Positions 24,372 to 36,125 of a stretch of 64,000 nt of DNA are shown here, in pieces; position 1 is the first letter of the stretch, and each line of letters starts with the position of its first letter. Below the pieces are notes generated by a model. It had not been told where the DNA came from. It did no database searches and was given only the letters and a program-made list of their open reading frames with translations. This stretch comes from Cladobotryum mycophilum (lineage: Eukaryota > Ascomycota > Sordariomycetes > Hypocreales > Hypocreaceae). Made by a program: the position numbers and the translations under genes. The stretch spans positions 3,658,001-3,722,000 of the forward strand of contig CM071591.1 of assembly GCA_036429605.1 (NCBI GenBank), given 5' to 3'.

Positions 24372-25292
24372 TTAGTTTTCTTTGCCGTGGCGAGCATGGT
24401 TGGTTCGTCGGGCCCAAACAAACCAGTTAGATAGGCCGAACGCAATATAAAGAGGAACAACTGGATGCAACAAATTTATTAGCTCGTCTTGCGTGCCGTG
24501 TTGTTGTTGGTTGTTGCCCGCAGGACGCAGAACAGCCATCCATCCCACTGTAGCCTCCAATATCAACATGTGTGTTGTACATACCGTGGCTCCAATATTG
24601 CCCCAGGTCGTGGCGTTCCATCCAGCAGGGTCCAAGCATCTCTCCTTACCCAGGCCGTAGCATGAAAAGGCAATGTGTCCGATATCCGCCAGCCAGGCCG
24701 CGACCAGATAGTTTCGGACAACCTTGACCTCGGACGTGGTGTAAAGCACGGCCACACCCACAAAGAACATCAAGAGATACATGTTACCTAGCTGCAACGC
24801 AAGGACAATGCCATTCTCCGTGACGGGGAGCGGCTCGTCAAGCGGGACCTGCTGTTGGACAAACCACGCTGGATTCTGAATGGCACCTATAAAACCAGCG
24901 ACACTATCGCCACACGGGGTTAGGTAAGGGGAACTCGGAGGCAGGTTTTTTTTCCTTCTTTTCTTTCTTTCTTGACGGATGTTATGCATGAACAAAACGG
25001 CCAAGTAGGTCGCTTTAGGTGATGGGTAGCATTTGGAGGCTTGCGGCTTGGAGGGAGGGTGAAGGGGGAGGGTGGAGGGTGGAGGGAACCAAGCCAAGCT
25101 TGCAAGCCAAGGCAAAGGTAGCTACCGGCCCGTGAAGCAAGGCAAGGCAGGGTTTGGCAAGGTAAGCTAGGGGCATGGTATGGGTATGGGTATGAGCATG
25201 GATGTATGTGCTTGTAGCAAACTCACTCACAGGGAGAGGGGTTCCAGGATGGTAAACACAACCCTGGGTATGGTTGGAAGCGAGGCTGCCAT
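24372..25292 (-). CDS. Small four-helix membrane protein (DUF7704-like)
   Basis: Integral membrane protein of unknown biochemical role. Exon 1 (25292-25231) encodes MAASLPTIPRVVFTILEPLSL. After an unusually long 327-nt intron (GTGAGT..GATAG, branch CCTAACCC), exon 2 (24903-24372) continues VAGFIGAIQNPAWF. The sum is 594 nt (197 aa), in frame. The family pattern as I know it is a first helix ending in ..EP(I/L)S, a GNMYLL helix, a V.R.YL.A...AD.GH helix and a WN...WGN motif followed by a last helix; all are present. Hydrophobic segments lie at about residues 10-28, 52-75, 82-105 and 125-148. A conserved C-terminal stretch (HPVVPLYIAFG) may add another. The start ATG sits among non-homologous upstream sequence and matches the family N-terminus. 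The DUF number is from memory; membership of this fungal family is likely. Confidence 0.78.
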
Positions 25293-26476
25293 TGTAACGG
25301 TGACGATGACGATGACGATGCAGCAAACAAAAAAACACCACAGCGTTGCAACACTCCCCCTTGTTCTGGAGGGGAGGAAACTAATAACGTAAGGTACGTT
25401 TGATGGGGTGCGGGTTCGGTGTGTTGTCCCAGACTGGCAGTTTGTCGAGAGAGAATGCGACCGAGACGAGATAAGACAGGCGAGACCAAAGACAAGGGAG
25501 GAACTAATGTAGGGACCAAAAGCGGGAAACAAATTACTCCGTTGAATAATCTGTTGGAGGTCCGGCCGGGTAAGTTTGAAAGCAAAATCAAGAAAAAGGA
25601 AGGAAAAGGGAGAAAAAATTAAATGAAAAGGGAAAAAAAGAGGGCAAATAAAACAGAGAGGTGTCTAGGTAGTTGGTTGGTTAGTGGTAGTACCTGGTAG
25701 GTAGGTAATGGTAGGTCGGCACTAGGTAGGGAAGGGAGGGGGAGCCGCCGGCCCTTGTTTGAAGGGATGGAGAGGCAAGGGAAGGATTTGGAGGGTTGAG
25801 GCAAGCAAGGTTAGACCAAGTAGGGGTGGTGGTAGGTGCTGTGCTCAGTGTGCTGTGCTGTGCTTTGCTGTGATGATGATGGTGGTGTAGGTACATACAG
25901 GCATCCATCCATAGGTACAGGTAGGTACGAGGTAGACGGGTAGGCACTAAAGTACAGGTACTACAGAGAGGCATGGATGGGCATGTCAGGGTCTCTCTCC
26001 TCTCCAGTTCCAGGGCTCCAACAGGGCTCCAACAGGGCTTGTTCAGGGCCCCGGGCCTTGTCCTGGAGCGGCGAAGCTCCCCGAAGCGCGGACGGACAAG
26101 ACCGGCGCAGATCCTGTGTTAGCAGTGTCTCGGCGATCCCCCGCAGCCACTAACATCACCGCTTTTCCACCGTCTCGATTTCACGTGCTGACGCCTGCAT
26201 CTCAGAAGAGACAACAAGTGAGACGACCCGGAATAACTCGTACTATCGCATCGTTCATTCACAATCCCAAAAAACCCACTGCCCGAGGATATGTCGAGCC
26301 TACCTTCCAGACAAGTCTTTAATTCCCTCTCCTCCTCATCACCATCCATCACCGTCGTCGTCGTCCCTCCCTGCCCATTTATCCCGCTGTCGTTCCCACT
26401 CTCTCGCCGCCGGTGGCTCGATTTGCAACTCGTCTCTGTGCCCGATGCACTAGTTTCGTCACAATAATAGCCTACG
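25293..26476. other. Divergent intergenic region with GGTAG-type repeats
   Basis: Between the DUF7704-like gene (-) and the two-Myb gene (+), so it holds both promoters. It has a degenerate array of GGTAGGTA/GGTACAGG units at about 25665-25985, and a direct repeat GGGCTCCAACA at about 26013-26035. No gene seen. Confidence 0.5.
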
Positions 26477-28185
26477 ATGGCTACTATAGAGCCTCGCCTA
26501 ATTCACCTCTTGAATGAGTCGACCACGCCCCAGCTCTCAAACAACGATCTGCCCCCTCTCCATTCGCTACCGCTGCCAGAGTCCCCAAGCAGACCACTCC
26601 CGCCGCTCGATCCCGAGGGGAGCCACCGAGGCGACAGGCACCACGGCGGCAGAGCTGCCCCTCCAGGTGGGCCGACGAGCGGATCCATCTCCGTACCTTA
26701 TGCTGGCGATGAAGCGACGTATGCAATCCATAGAAAGGAAGATGACCGCAGAGAGGGAAGATATGCAGGAAGCTCCGGCGCGTATCCCATGCGCCTGTTG
26801 TTGGGAGAGGGCGATGTGACCACCACCACCACCAACACGATGGCGGCGGCGGCAGCAGCAGCAGAGCATTCCTACTCTTTTGCCAACATCCTCGACGATG
26901 GTCAGGACTTGCTAGATGATGCCTCCACAAAGAAGCGCGGTCGTGCCATCAATGTGAAAGATGATTTCGTACAGCTGCCGCAGCCCGTAAAGAAGCAAAA
27001 GGCCGCTCAGCAGGCGCATGTAATGCCCCCATCATCAACGGTCTGCTCGAGCCGCCGCCGCACGCCGCTCTGTTCCCGCCGATGGCTTCCAACTCTTTCG
27101 ATGAAAGCGATAGCAATCAAATGAAGCTTCTTCACGATTTCAATCACAGCCCCGATGATAAGAGCAGCCAAAGGCCTCCGTCCGAGTCGGATGGAAAGGC
27201 GAGAAAGCGTGCTACGAAGCCGAGGCGGAAATGGTCCGACGAGGAGACGAATCATCTACTTCTCGGCGTTAACCGACACGGTGTCGGCAAATGGACTAAT
27301 ATTCTCGAGGACCCTGACTTCAGGTTCAATGGGCGCACCGCTGGGGACTTGAAGGATCGCTTTAGAACCTGTTGTCCGGATGAACTCCGAGGCAATAAAC
27401 GGGAGGGCCGCCATGAGTCGGGATCAAGCTCGAGGCAAAAGGCAAAGAAGGGAATTTATTCGGAGAACATTCTTATCGATGAGGATGAGCTATCATCCAA
27501 GGAACCCACAGCTTCTCCCAAGGGAGGAGACTCTGATTCGGCACCAAAGAAGAAGAGCCGCGCGCACCGCAAGAAAATGGAAGATTTGGCTGAGCTTGGC
27601 ATTCACGGACCGTTTAAGAAATCGCATAGACGAGAAAGACGACCATTTACAGAGCAAGATGACCGCGAGATTTTGGAAGGCTTAGAGTTTTACGGGCCCG
27701 CTTGGACCAAGATTCAACGAGACACTAGATTTCATCTTGCTAGCCGGCAGCCCACTGACTTGAGAGACCGCGTGCGGAACAAATACCCCGTCATTTACCA
27801 GCGAATTGAAAAGGGCACGTTTCAAGTCAAGGATGCTCGGGGTAATCCCATTCTTGAGCCGTCAATCAACATGACGATTGACGGCTCCTACAAAACATCC
27901 AAGACCACCCCCATGGACCAGCATGTGAGCCATAGGGGTTCAAGGGAGGATCTGCCTAGGTGGCCGTTTCAGGTGATGGAACCCGCCGACTTTGCTCAGC
28001 CGCAGCAGCAAGCCTATGATTTCGGAGAGCCTTCGGCACCGCCCATGATTGTCGGCGAGATGGACATTTCGAGGCTCCTGCTTGATGACTCGAAGCTGGG
28101 GCAGGCGTCTACCCGATCTGGGTACAATGAGACCTCGTCTACATCTTCTCCAACGGGCAACCCCTATGATTCCCGCAGGAGGTAG
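26477..28185 (+). CDS. Two-Myb telobox protein, Teb1/Tay1-like (one-base frameshift)
   Basis: Predicted double-stranded telomeric-repeat or telobox-binding factor of the Teb1 (fission yeast) / Tay1 (Yarrowia) type, also used as a transcription factor at TTAGGG-like sites. It starts at MATIEPRLIH, within a Pro-rich and poly-Ala N-terminus. A patch (INVKDDFVQLPQPVKKQK) precedes the first Myb (RRKWSDEETNHLLLGVNRHG..KWTNILED, with GRTAGDLKDRFRT as the telobox-type third helix). After a basic linker comes the second Myb (RRPFTEQDDREILEGLEFYG..WTKIQRD, with RQPTDLRDRVRNKYP). The reading changes frame by one missing base at the C-run 27026-27030; six Cs instead of five would give an uninterrupted 569-aa protein. 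No intron fits there. Both domains look intact, so this is probably a sequence error. The C-terminus is unstructured. Confidence 0.8.
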
Positions 28186-29113
28186 CGCTAATGGTGCCAA
28201 TGGTCATGAATAACAACAATGAACAAACCGGGGGTGATGGCTGGTACACGCTCTGCTAAGAGGTCCAGAGTTTATGATGCTGTTCTCTGGGCCTCGAATA
28301 ATATGCACATAAAGTCTTGATACACGGAGTTTGGAATTATTTTACGAACATGAATATGAACACGGAGGAAATGAAAAAGGATGGCGCCCAGGTAAACGAA
28401 GCGGCGCAAAAGTCTACAAAAGTTTGCTGCGCTTTCAGTCATTTCCGACATTTTATGATACAGAGTTTTGTTTGAGTGTTCTTTTTTCTTCTTCTTTTTT
28501 TGTGTGTTTTTTTTTGCGTTTCCTTTTCCCCCTCAATCTTCCAGAGTGGGTATCAAGGGTTTTGCTCTTCTACTGTAAAGAAGGCATTTGGAATTTGGTG
28601 GATTATACCTTGGGAGGAAGCCTGTCATTTCTGGAGATTATACCACGAGCATCACTGCTCAAAGCTCATACCATTCTGGCGGAGCATTAGCGCGGATCAT
28701 ATACCCAAATAATGTTATGTACGAAAACACTTGTATGAATAATACCAGAGAGCGGAATGAGAGCTTAATTCGCAGCATCCGCCGTTGGATCTTGAACGCC
28801 TGGCGTTGAGTGTTTGGCACGTTCCTAGACTTTGAGTGCAAGCGCTGACAGACTTCGGCTATCAGTGGAGCCTCGGCAACAGGGGAGCTTGAAGCTTTCC
28901 CGATTTGGTAATATATAAATCACGTGACCTTGACTGTTGGAAAACTTTAGTGTGCGCCGCCAGTGGGTTAAGCTTAGGGCACCCAAGCCCCCACGCAGGT
29001 AGCGCTCTCACGAAAAAAAAATTCGGTGGCCTAGCACTTCACATTCAATCCAGGCCCAATCGACCCATCCTTTCTCTTCCTCATCACCGCCGACAAAACA
29101 GCCAGTCGTCATC
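28186..29113. other. Intergenic with promoter of rps4
   Basis: No gene seen. The last 200 bp carry likely regulatory sites of the ribosomal protein gene (annotated separately). Confidence 0.5.
28919..28979 (+). promoter_or_regulatory. Candidate rps4 promoter elements: CACGTG box and TTAGGG
   Basis: ATCACGTGACC at about 28919-28929 is a Cbf1-type E-box. TTAGGG at 28974-28979 is a single telobox. They lie about 190 and 140 bp before the rps4 ATG. Both site types occur in fungal ribosomal-protein promoters; use here is inferred. Confidence 0.4.
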
Positions 29114-30205
29114 ATGGCCCGAGGAATGTGAGTAACACGATACGACGGAGATAATTGAGCGTCGTTGAATGGAATCGGAGACGTTCGCTTTACGCGGCCC
29201 GTCGCCTTCTGTCCTCCTCCGCTCGGGCTCTCTGCAACAACCATGGCACAAATGGCTGACTCTTTTTCCTTATAGCAAGAAGCACCAGAAGCGCCTCAGC
29301 GCGCCTTCACACTGGCTCTTGGACAAGCTGTCCGGTCTCTACGCCCCCAAGCCCTCTGCTGGTCCTCACAAGCTCCGTGACTGCATGCCTTTGATCGTCT
29401 TCATCCGAAACCGTCTCAAGTATGCTCTCAACTACCGCGAGACCAAGGCCATCATGATGCAGCGCCTCATCAAGGTCGATGGCAAGGTCCGCACCGACAT
29501 CACCTACCCCTCGGGCTTCATGGACGTCATCACCATTGAGAAGACTGGCGAGAACTTCCGTCTCGTCTACGACACCAAGGGCCGTTTCACCGTGCACCGA
29601 ATTCAGGCCGAGGAGGCCGAGTACAAGCTGGGCAAGGTCAAGCGCGTTCAGCTTGGTCGTGGTGGAATCCCATTCTTGGTCACGCACGATGCGAGAACGT
29701 GAGTTCTGTCAGACATCATTCAGCCGTTGGATCAAGCTTTGGTCGATTCGCGAAATGCAACACCTCCCCGATGATTGACATTGGAAAAAGCTTTATTTGA
29801 CGGCTGTATGTTCCCCTTTCCCCTTGTGCTGGTGCTGACTATGTGGCTTTTGCGTATAGCATCCGTTACCCTGATCCTCTGATCAAGGTCAACGACACCG
29901 TCAAGATTGACCTTGCCACTGGCAAGATCACCGACTACATCAAGTTCGATACCGGTGCCGTCGCCATGGTCACTGGTGGTCGCAACATGGGTCGTGTCGG
30001 TGTCATCACCCACCGTGAGCGTCACGACGGTGGCTTCAACATTGTCCACATCAAGGACGCCATTGACAACACCTTTGCCACCCGTGAGAGCAACGTTTTC
30101 GTCATTGGCCAGGACAAGCCCTGGGTCTCTCTGCCCAAGGGCAAGGGTGTCAAGCTTACCATTGCTGAGGAGCGTGACCGCCGCCGCGCCGTTTCTAGCA
30201 AATAA
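29114..30205 (+). CDS. rps4: 40S ribosomal protein S4 (eS4)
   Basis: Structural protein of the small cytosolic ribosomal subunit that contacts 18S rRNA. Three exons fit: 29114-29127 (only MARGI), 29276-29698 and 29860-30205. The introns are 148 and 161 nt, each with GTGAGT donors and TATAG acceptors, and the product is 260 aa, the usual eS4 length. Expected blocks are present in order: KKHQKRLSAPSHWLLDKL at the N-terminus, the S4 RNA-binding part (IMMQRLIKVDGKVRTD), the central eS4 domain (FRLVYDTKGRFTVHRI), a KOW-type segment (AMVTGGRNMGRVGVI) and the C-terminal FVIGQDKPWVSLPKGKG. The tiny first exon followed by an intron directly after the start region is typical for fungal ribosomal protein genes. 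The codons are strongly C-ending (AAG, GTC, ACC), fitting high expression. Confidence 0.98.
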
Positions 30206-33200
30206 ATTTGGGAGGTTTGACAAATGGAAAAAGGCATGTGGACTGGAGTCTCGGATTTGATGTTTACTATTTTTTTGGGGCCATATGCCCTCTGGAGATA
30301 GCCAGCCATGAGGCTAACGACACGAAAGACAAAAATATTGAGCCAAGAAGCTCTCTGTTCACGCCGCGATATTACTATTCCTTTGTGATTTTGTGTTGCC
30401 ACGATGTGATGGTGGTGATGGTAATGATGATGATGATGATGATGTTACAATCGGATATGTTGTCATGTTCCTCGGCACTTGGGAAAAAGTCACATTTTCG
30501 TTCGGCATTGGCTACCCACGTGGTCATTGCTTTACTGATTGGTAGCCTTGCGACGTTGTATCAAGGAGATGCGAGTATCGCATTGTTACAATTGTGCGTA
30601 TCATTGGAGAGGCAAGATATCGTATTGTTTCTCCATGCGGCGTCATGTCGTATCAAGTCACGATGATGGGACGTCGTCCATACCCGACAAGGCAATCCAA
30701 ACCGTTGAAACAACCATTGTGATTGGGCGATTGTTTGTTTGTGTTTCTTTCTGCTTCAATTATAGGTCGCTCACCTTATTACTATGACGTTGTATCAAAA
30801 ATGGGCATTGACCATTCTTTGGAGGGAGGGTGTGAGCATCTGCATCTTGAGGTGGGATGGGGGGCGTGCATCAAAGGCGGACCAAGACAAGAAGGACATG
30901 GCTTGATGAATGGCATTGTACTTGTAGGTACGCTTTCCCCATGGCTCGGGCATTGTATGAATGTGGTAAATGCGTTCGGCCGAGAGAGTAAGAAATCTCT
31001 TCAAAAGAGAACGGACCGGAGATCTGGACGGGTTTGTCTCAATTGGAACAGGGGGAAATGTATCTGCCTAAAAAAAAAAATTTAAAAAAAAATCATTTGT
31101 CGTTTAGTGATATTTAACTGGTGTGTAATTGACGGTTGCTATATTTCTCCGTCCACATATCAAAGCGTCAAGGCTTCCTTCCCGTTGGGAAAGGAAAAAA
31201 ACCCCCCAGGGTCTCATCCACTACCCATTTCTCGCCTAGCTCAACCGGTGGACAAGGTTAGTTGATGCATGAGAAGAGGTAACCAAAAGAAGACAGTCCA
31301 AGGGTTGTTGCCAGGAACAAGGAGAGAGAGAGAAAGAGAGAGAAAGAGAAGAAAAAAACACCAGTTTGTCAGATGACGCATCCGTCTCGGATATCGCCGA
31401 GCCTTGAACCCCATCCCAGCTTCTCCTAATCAAGCAATTGTTTTAGGGTCCTCTTTTTCTTTTGCTTTCTTTTTACCCTTTAAGGGTCAATTGAAACAAG
31501 AAAGCGGCTCGGACGGAAAATTTCATGTGAAAATGGATCTTTCCAAGTATGGTATTTGTTACTTTTCCCGACGGGTAAATGATGGATTGGCGTTATTTTT
31601 AGAGTTGGGAGAGGTGATAGAAAGAGAAGAATGATGCCGGTATGGTACGATATGTGCAGTTTGTTTGTTTCTACCAACAAGGTAGTATGGAATCTTTGTC
31701 CCCCCTTTGTGCCGTCTTATTTGGGAGGAAGAACCTCTAGACCCCTCTTTGGTCGGTACCTACATTCCAAGTTTGTCGCCTCAGGCTACCTTAGCTGTAC
31801 TAGGTGCTGGGCATGAGAAAAGGTAAAGAGAGAGGTCACTTTGACAGTGAATACCCGAATACCCCTTCGAGGGTACGGTGACCGAAGCCAGAGATATGGA
31901 TATGGCTATGGATACACCTTCGGATGGTTGCATCAAACTAGCAGACGACAAAAGGCGCGCGCGTACCTGTAACTAATGCCACATAGGTACCTACGTACAG
32001 ACGTCGATGATGCACATTATCAACAGGCACCCGTTTTTTCATCACCACCACTACGACCACTACTACTTGTGTATATTATTCATCTTCTCCTGACAAAAGT
32101 GCCTCCGGGGAAACCATCCATGGATGTCACCTGTCAAAGAAACGACACCGGGGAGGGGGTCTCAGGCCCCCACTTGTGGGAAGGGTGAAGATATCCTGGC
32201 TTGCCTGGCCAGGGATAACCCATCACATCACATCATCACCTACACACGGACACCAGACACACAGACACACACGAGGGAGGATCGGACTTTTGACAAATAC
32301 GCGTGTTTCTATGCCCCCTCCCCCCTCGATAGTGAGGATATGATCTCGATCGTCCGCGGAGCAGGTCGAGAAATTCTCCGGTTCCGACTCCTACCAGTAC
32401 CTGTAACATGGAAGTGAAGCGAAGGGGGAGGGTCTCACCACGGCAGAGCATATCGAAACTTGTCCTACGCTCGATTCGGAGAATGGTGCGTGCATTAGGA
32501 TGGGGGCCCGACGGGATGTATATCAAATCCGAATACCTCCATGTTTACTTTTTTTAATGTCATCCAGCCATCCAACCAATCTACCAGCCTACCAGGCCTG
32601 CCCAATGCTGCCATGAATTCATTGATGAGATGAAAGTATTGACCGAGACTAACACATCGTGGTGTTTCCTTTGGGCCTTTGGCGTTCCCAATGCCTCGGG
32701 ACTGGGATAAGGGCATGTCTGGTGGAAAAAGTGAGATATGATAGAAAAATTTGGCCGAACCAGAAATACTTGAGAATGCTTTTTTTTTTAAACCAATAAT
32801 GTTTCCCCCTCCGCGTGTCGGATTGAGACACTGAAGCTACTCCAACATGCAGAGAGGTATCATGTAATAGCATCTCGGGATCCCCGATTCAATAATTAAG
32901 AGCACCTTTTTTCGTCCTCACGAGAACGAGAACGAACTTTTTTTCTCCCGATTTAAATACTATAGCCTTGTTTTCTACATTAGCCACATGATCGAAGAGG
33001 AGAGGGGGTGTGATTTGGAACCAACAGGCAGCTCAATTTGTCTGGAACCTTTTTGGCCATCCTGTGTGGATGAACTTCCTGCATTGACCATGAATCACAT
33101 TGCATTTGGAATAAACAAAAAGCAAAAAGAAGAAAAAATAGATTGCTGGATGCGATTCTGACAAACATATCGATATTTCTTTTTGGAGGAGGCAACAAAA

Positions 33201-34130
33201 ACTCGATGCCCGTTTTGGTGAGTCGGCCGAGGAAATGGTTTCACCACGTGGGCCACTGGACTTTGAGCGGGCGGCCCATCTTGTCGACCCCACCGGGACC
33301 TCGAACAGATTCAAAATATGGGTAAATTAACAGCAATAGTTGAAAGCGTCAAATGAATCTGAGCACGTGGGCGGCACGTATGCACAAGTCAATGCCCCAA
33401 AGAGGACCATCTTTGTCATCCAACATTGCCCCTATGAGAGCCCCATCTGCGCTGCATACAAGTCTCTAGTCCAGTCGATCACATCGTGAAGACAAGCCCA
33501 CCCCAAAACAAACCGAGATACCCAAATTATGTCTTCATAATTCACATTGCAGTATATCCAGTTTACGTAGAAAAATAAAGCATCCAATTAGCAAGTTTCA
33601 AATGAGATTGCATCTTCCTTCATTGACGTGTGGATGAATCGTTCATCAACCCCCACACTGATGATGTCTGTCCTTCATCTCGATCCTGATCTCGATCTGA
33701 TTAACAGATGGGAATCTCATCGCATCGACCGGTTCCTACTCGTATTTTGTACAAGGAATAAGCCTTATACACATATATCCTTTGATCCGAGTCACCGCCA
33801 GTCTATTGATATGACGGATAATGCCACGAGACTCAATGACGTACTCCATGACATGGCACAACTCCTAATACTTGCTTAATGCTGAGGATGTAGACTTGAA
33901 GCTTCTCTATACTCATAAAGATTCTATAGTCTATCTGTTCTATCTCCAATGCTGACTTCGATGTTTCAATGCTAGAGATTGAAACATATGACAAAAGGTC
34001 ACATCACCTTCACCCACTACAGCAACGTCTTTCAACCACTTGTTTACTTTCATAATCTTCAAACCAAACTCCTTTTAGACCAATAAATTATACAACACCT
34101 ACTTAAGCTTAAACTCCATCCAAAACTTAA
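30206..34130. other. Long gene-poor stretch
   Basis: About 3.9 kb between rps4 and the multicopper oxidase (convergent 3' ends). I find no frame that looks coding on either strand. Simple repeats include a GATGGT/GATGAT array at about 30405-30443, A-tracts flanking TTT at about 31070-31090, and GA-rich sequence at about 31318-31352. A telomeric or transposon signature was not seen. Confidence 0.45.
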
Positions 34131-36012
34131 TCACGATCCTGCGTCGTCTAGCTCGCTAAAATGCAACACTTCGGGTGCATGCGTGGCATTACCATTCACG
34201 TTGCCCCCGTACTCTAGGTATCCCGACACTGCGGGCGCCCCGACCTTCATGATATCATCCCTATCGCCAAAAACCCACACCGTCTGCATGCCAAAGATCA
34301 TGTGCTGCAGGGTATGGCAGTGGATCATCCAGACTCCCGGGTCATCGATGCGGAGTCGCCAGGCGCGCCAGCCGTGAACTTGATCCGGCTTCGTCGTTGC
34401 GTTGTATCGGTACAGCATGGTGGTATCTCTCTGAACGGGATTTGTCCCCTTGAGACGCTCCTCTGCGAGATCAGGATCGTAGGCACCCTCACCGCCACCA
34501 ATATCGTAATAATGTTTGCCATGAGCATGCCACGGGTGAGTATCCAAAGAGCCACCGGGCGATCCGTCAAGCGTTATGGACCCAAAATGCTGGAGCACAA
34601 TCTCGATAACTTCTCCAATCTTGGCAGGGTACGTGAACGTAGCTGGGTCTAATCCGCCGTTGGCAACAGCCGCTTCGTAGTTCGGCAGATACCTAGTCTC
34701 ATTCTTATACATTGAGACTAGATACGGTGAGTAAGGAGTGACGTGTGGGAGCGGGTCATTGGAGTCCTCTGTCCAGCTGATATTGTTGTTTCTCCACGTG
34801 AGCCATTTGTTCATGACTTGCTGGGCGTTCAGGTGGACTCGGCGTGTGACTTCAGATGCAGACGGGAAATTGTTAGGATAGAATGGCTCCAATTTGTAAT
34901 CGAGGAATCCGTTGATCGTAGGAGGAAGCTTGATGGGGGCGGTCTTGGGGTACGAAGTCGTCGGAACATGCAAATCAGAGCCTTCAAGTTTGCAAGTGTT
35001 GCTATAACGGACAACGGCATAGTTGGTGACGACAGTAGGACGATCGCGCGTCTCAATCTGCATATAGTAATCGAGTCTCCCAAGCTTCTTCAAGTCATCG
35101 CACGACTTTGTCTTGAAAAGGGTGCTGAAACGCTGTCCGGATCCCATTTGAAGCAGCTCGGTGGCAAGGGGCTTAGTGTAGCCACCGTCGGCTTCGATGA
35201 CCTCCAGGTCGGTGTGCTCCTCAAAGGCAAAAGAGGCATACGATAAAGCAGTTGCAGCAATGAATCTGAACCTATACGTCTTGCCCGGGTCAACGTCGAT
35301 GACTGTAAGTTTTGCTGAAGACTTGTCGACAATGCCATAGTTGGAGATGGTATTTCCGTTCAAGAGAAATCCGTTCGTTTCGCCTGACCACCGCAGCGGT
35401 GTGGCTTCGAGACCAGCCAGAATATCATCGTCGGTTTTATTCCACATCTCTTGTATATGTATGATCCGTTCCCCATCTGTTTTATACGGCACGGGATCAG
35501 AATCCTCCACAATTAATGGCCCACTTGCTGTGCTGGTTTGAAAGTCAATATGCGAATGATAGAAGTAAGTACCCGCGGTGCCCTTGTCGGTCCTCAGTTC
35601 GTAGTCAAAGTAGTGGCTTGGAGGAATGGGCCACTGGCTAGCCATTGGGGAGCCATCTGAGAACGGATATGCAGCTTGGGTGAGGCCGTGCCAATGCTTA
35701 TCATCCAGGTCAGCTTCTATTACGGTAGCAGAGGTTGTACTAAGATAGACTTACCATTGTGAGATTGGCATCCGTCATATCGTTGTAGACTCGAAGCCAT
35801 ACCACCTTATCCTCGGGAATCCGAAGAGTCGGACCAGGCAGCGAATTGTTGACTAAAGTTGTGTATCTGTTTATGCCACCCACACTGATGTCTTTCCTCG
35901 TAACGCGAAGCACCTCGTTTGGTGTAAATGAGTCATCGTGAACCTTAGTCTCAAGGGCAATCGCCGGAGACAGAAGAATGCAAAAGCAAACCCAAGCTCG
36001 ATACCAGGCCAT
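34131..36012 (-). CDS. Secreted multicopper oxidase, L-ascorbate-oxidase type
   Basis: Extracellular three-domain cupredoxin enzyme that couples one-electron oxidation of a reducing substrate to reduction of O2 to water. Exon 1 (36012-35755) and exon 2 (35696-34131) flank a 58-nt intron (GTAAGTC..GATAAG) and give 607 aa in frame. Residues 1-19 (MAWYRAWVCFCILLSPAIA) form a signal peptide. All four copper motifs are present: HWHG at 87-90, HSH at 133-135, HPWHAHG from 473, and HCHTLQH from 545 followed by an axial Met (IFGM). The intron falls exactly before HWHG. HWHGLTQ and the HPWHAHGKHYYDIG segment resemble fungal ascorbate oxidases more than laccases or Fet3 ferroxidases, but the physiological substrate cannot be read from sequence. 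Several N-glycosylation sequons occur. A TATA-like CATAAAAGG lies about 110 bp upstream. Confidence 0.92.
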
Positions 36013-36116
36013 GGTTGCTAAAGCCTTGACTGAGAAAGGCTGAAGCAGATTTTGTAAGAAAGGAAGCGCAAAGTCGTAATCGATCCATCTTGGGACACGG
36101 AATGCGGCCCTGACGC

Positions 36117-36125
36117 CCTTTTATG
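36117..36125 (-). promoter_or_regulatory. TATA-like element of the multicopper oxidase gene
   Basis: On the minus strand the sequence reads GCATAAAAGG, about 105-115 bp upstream of the ATG, at a suitable core-promoter distance. Confidence 0.4.
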
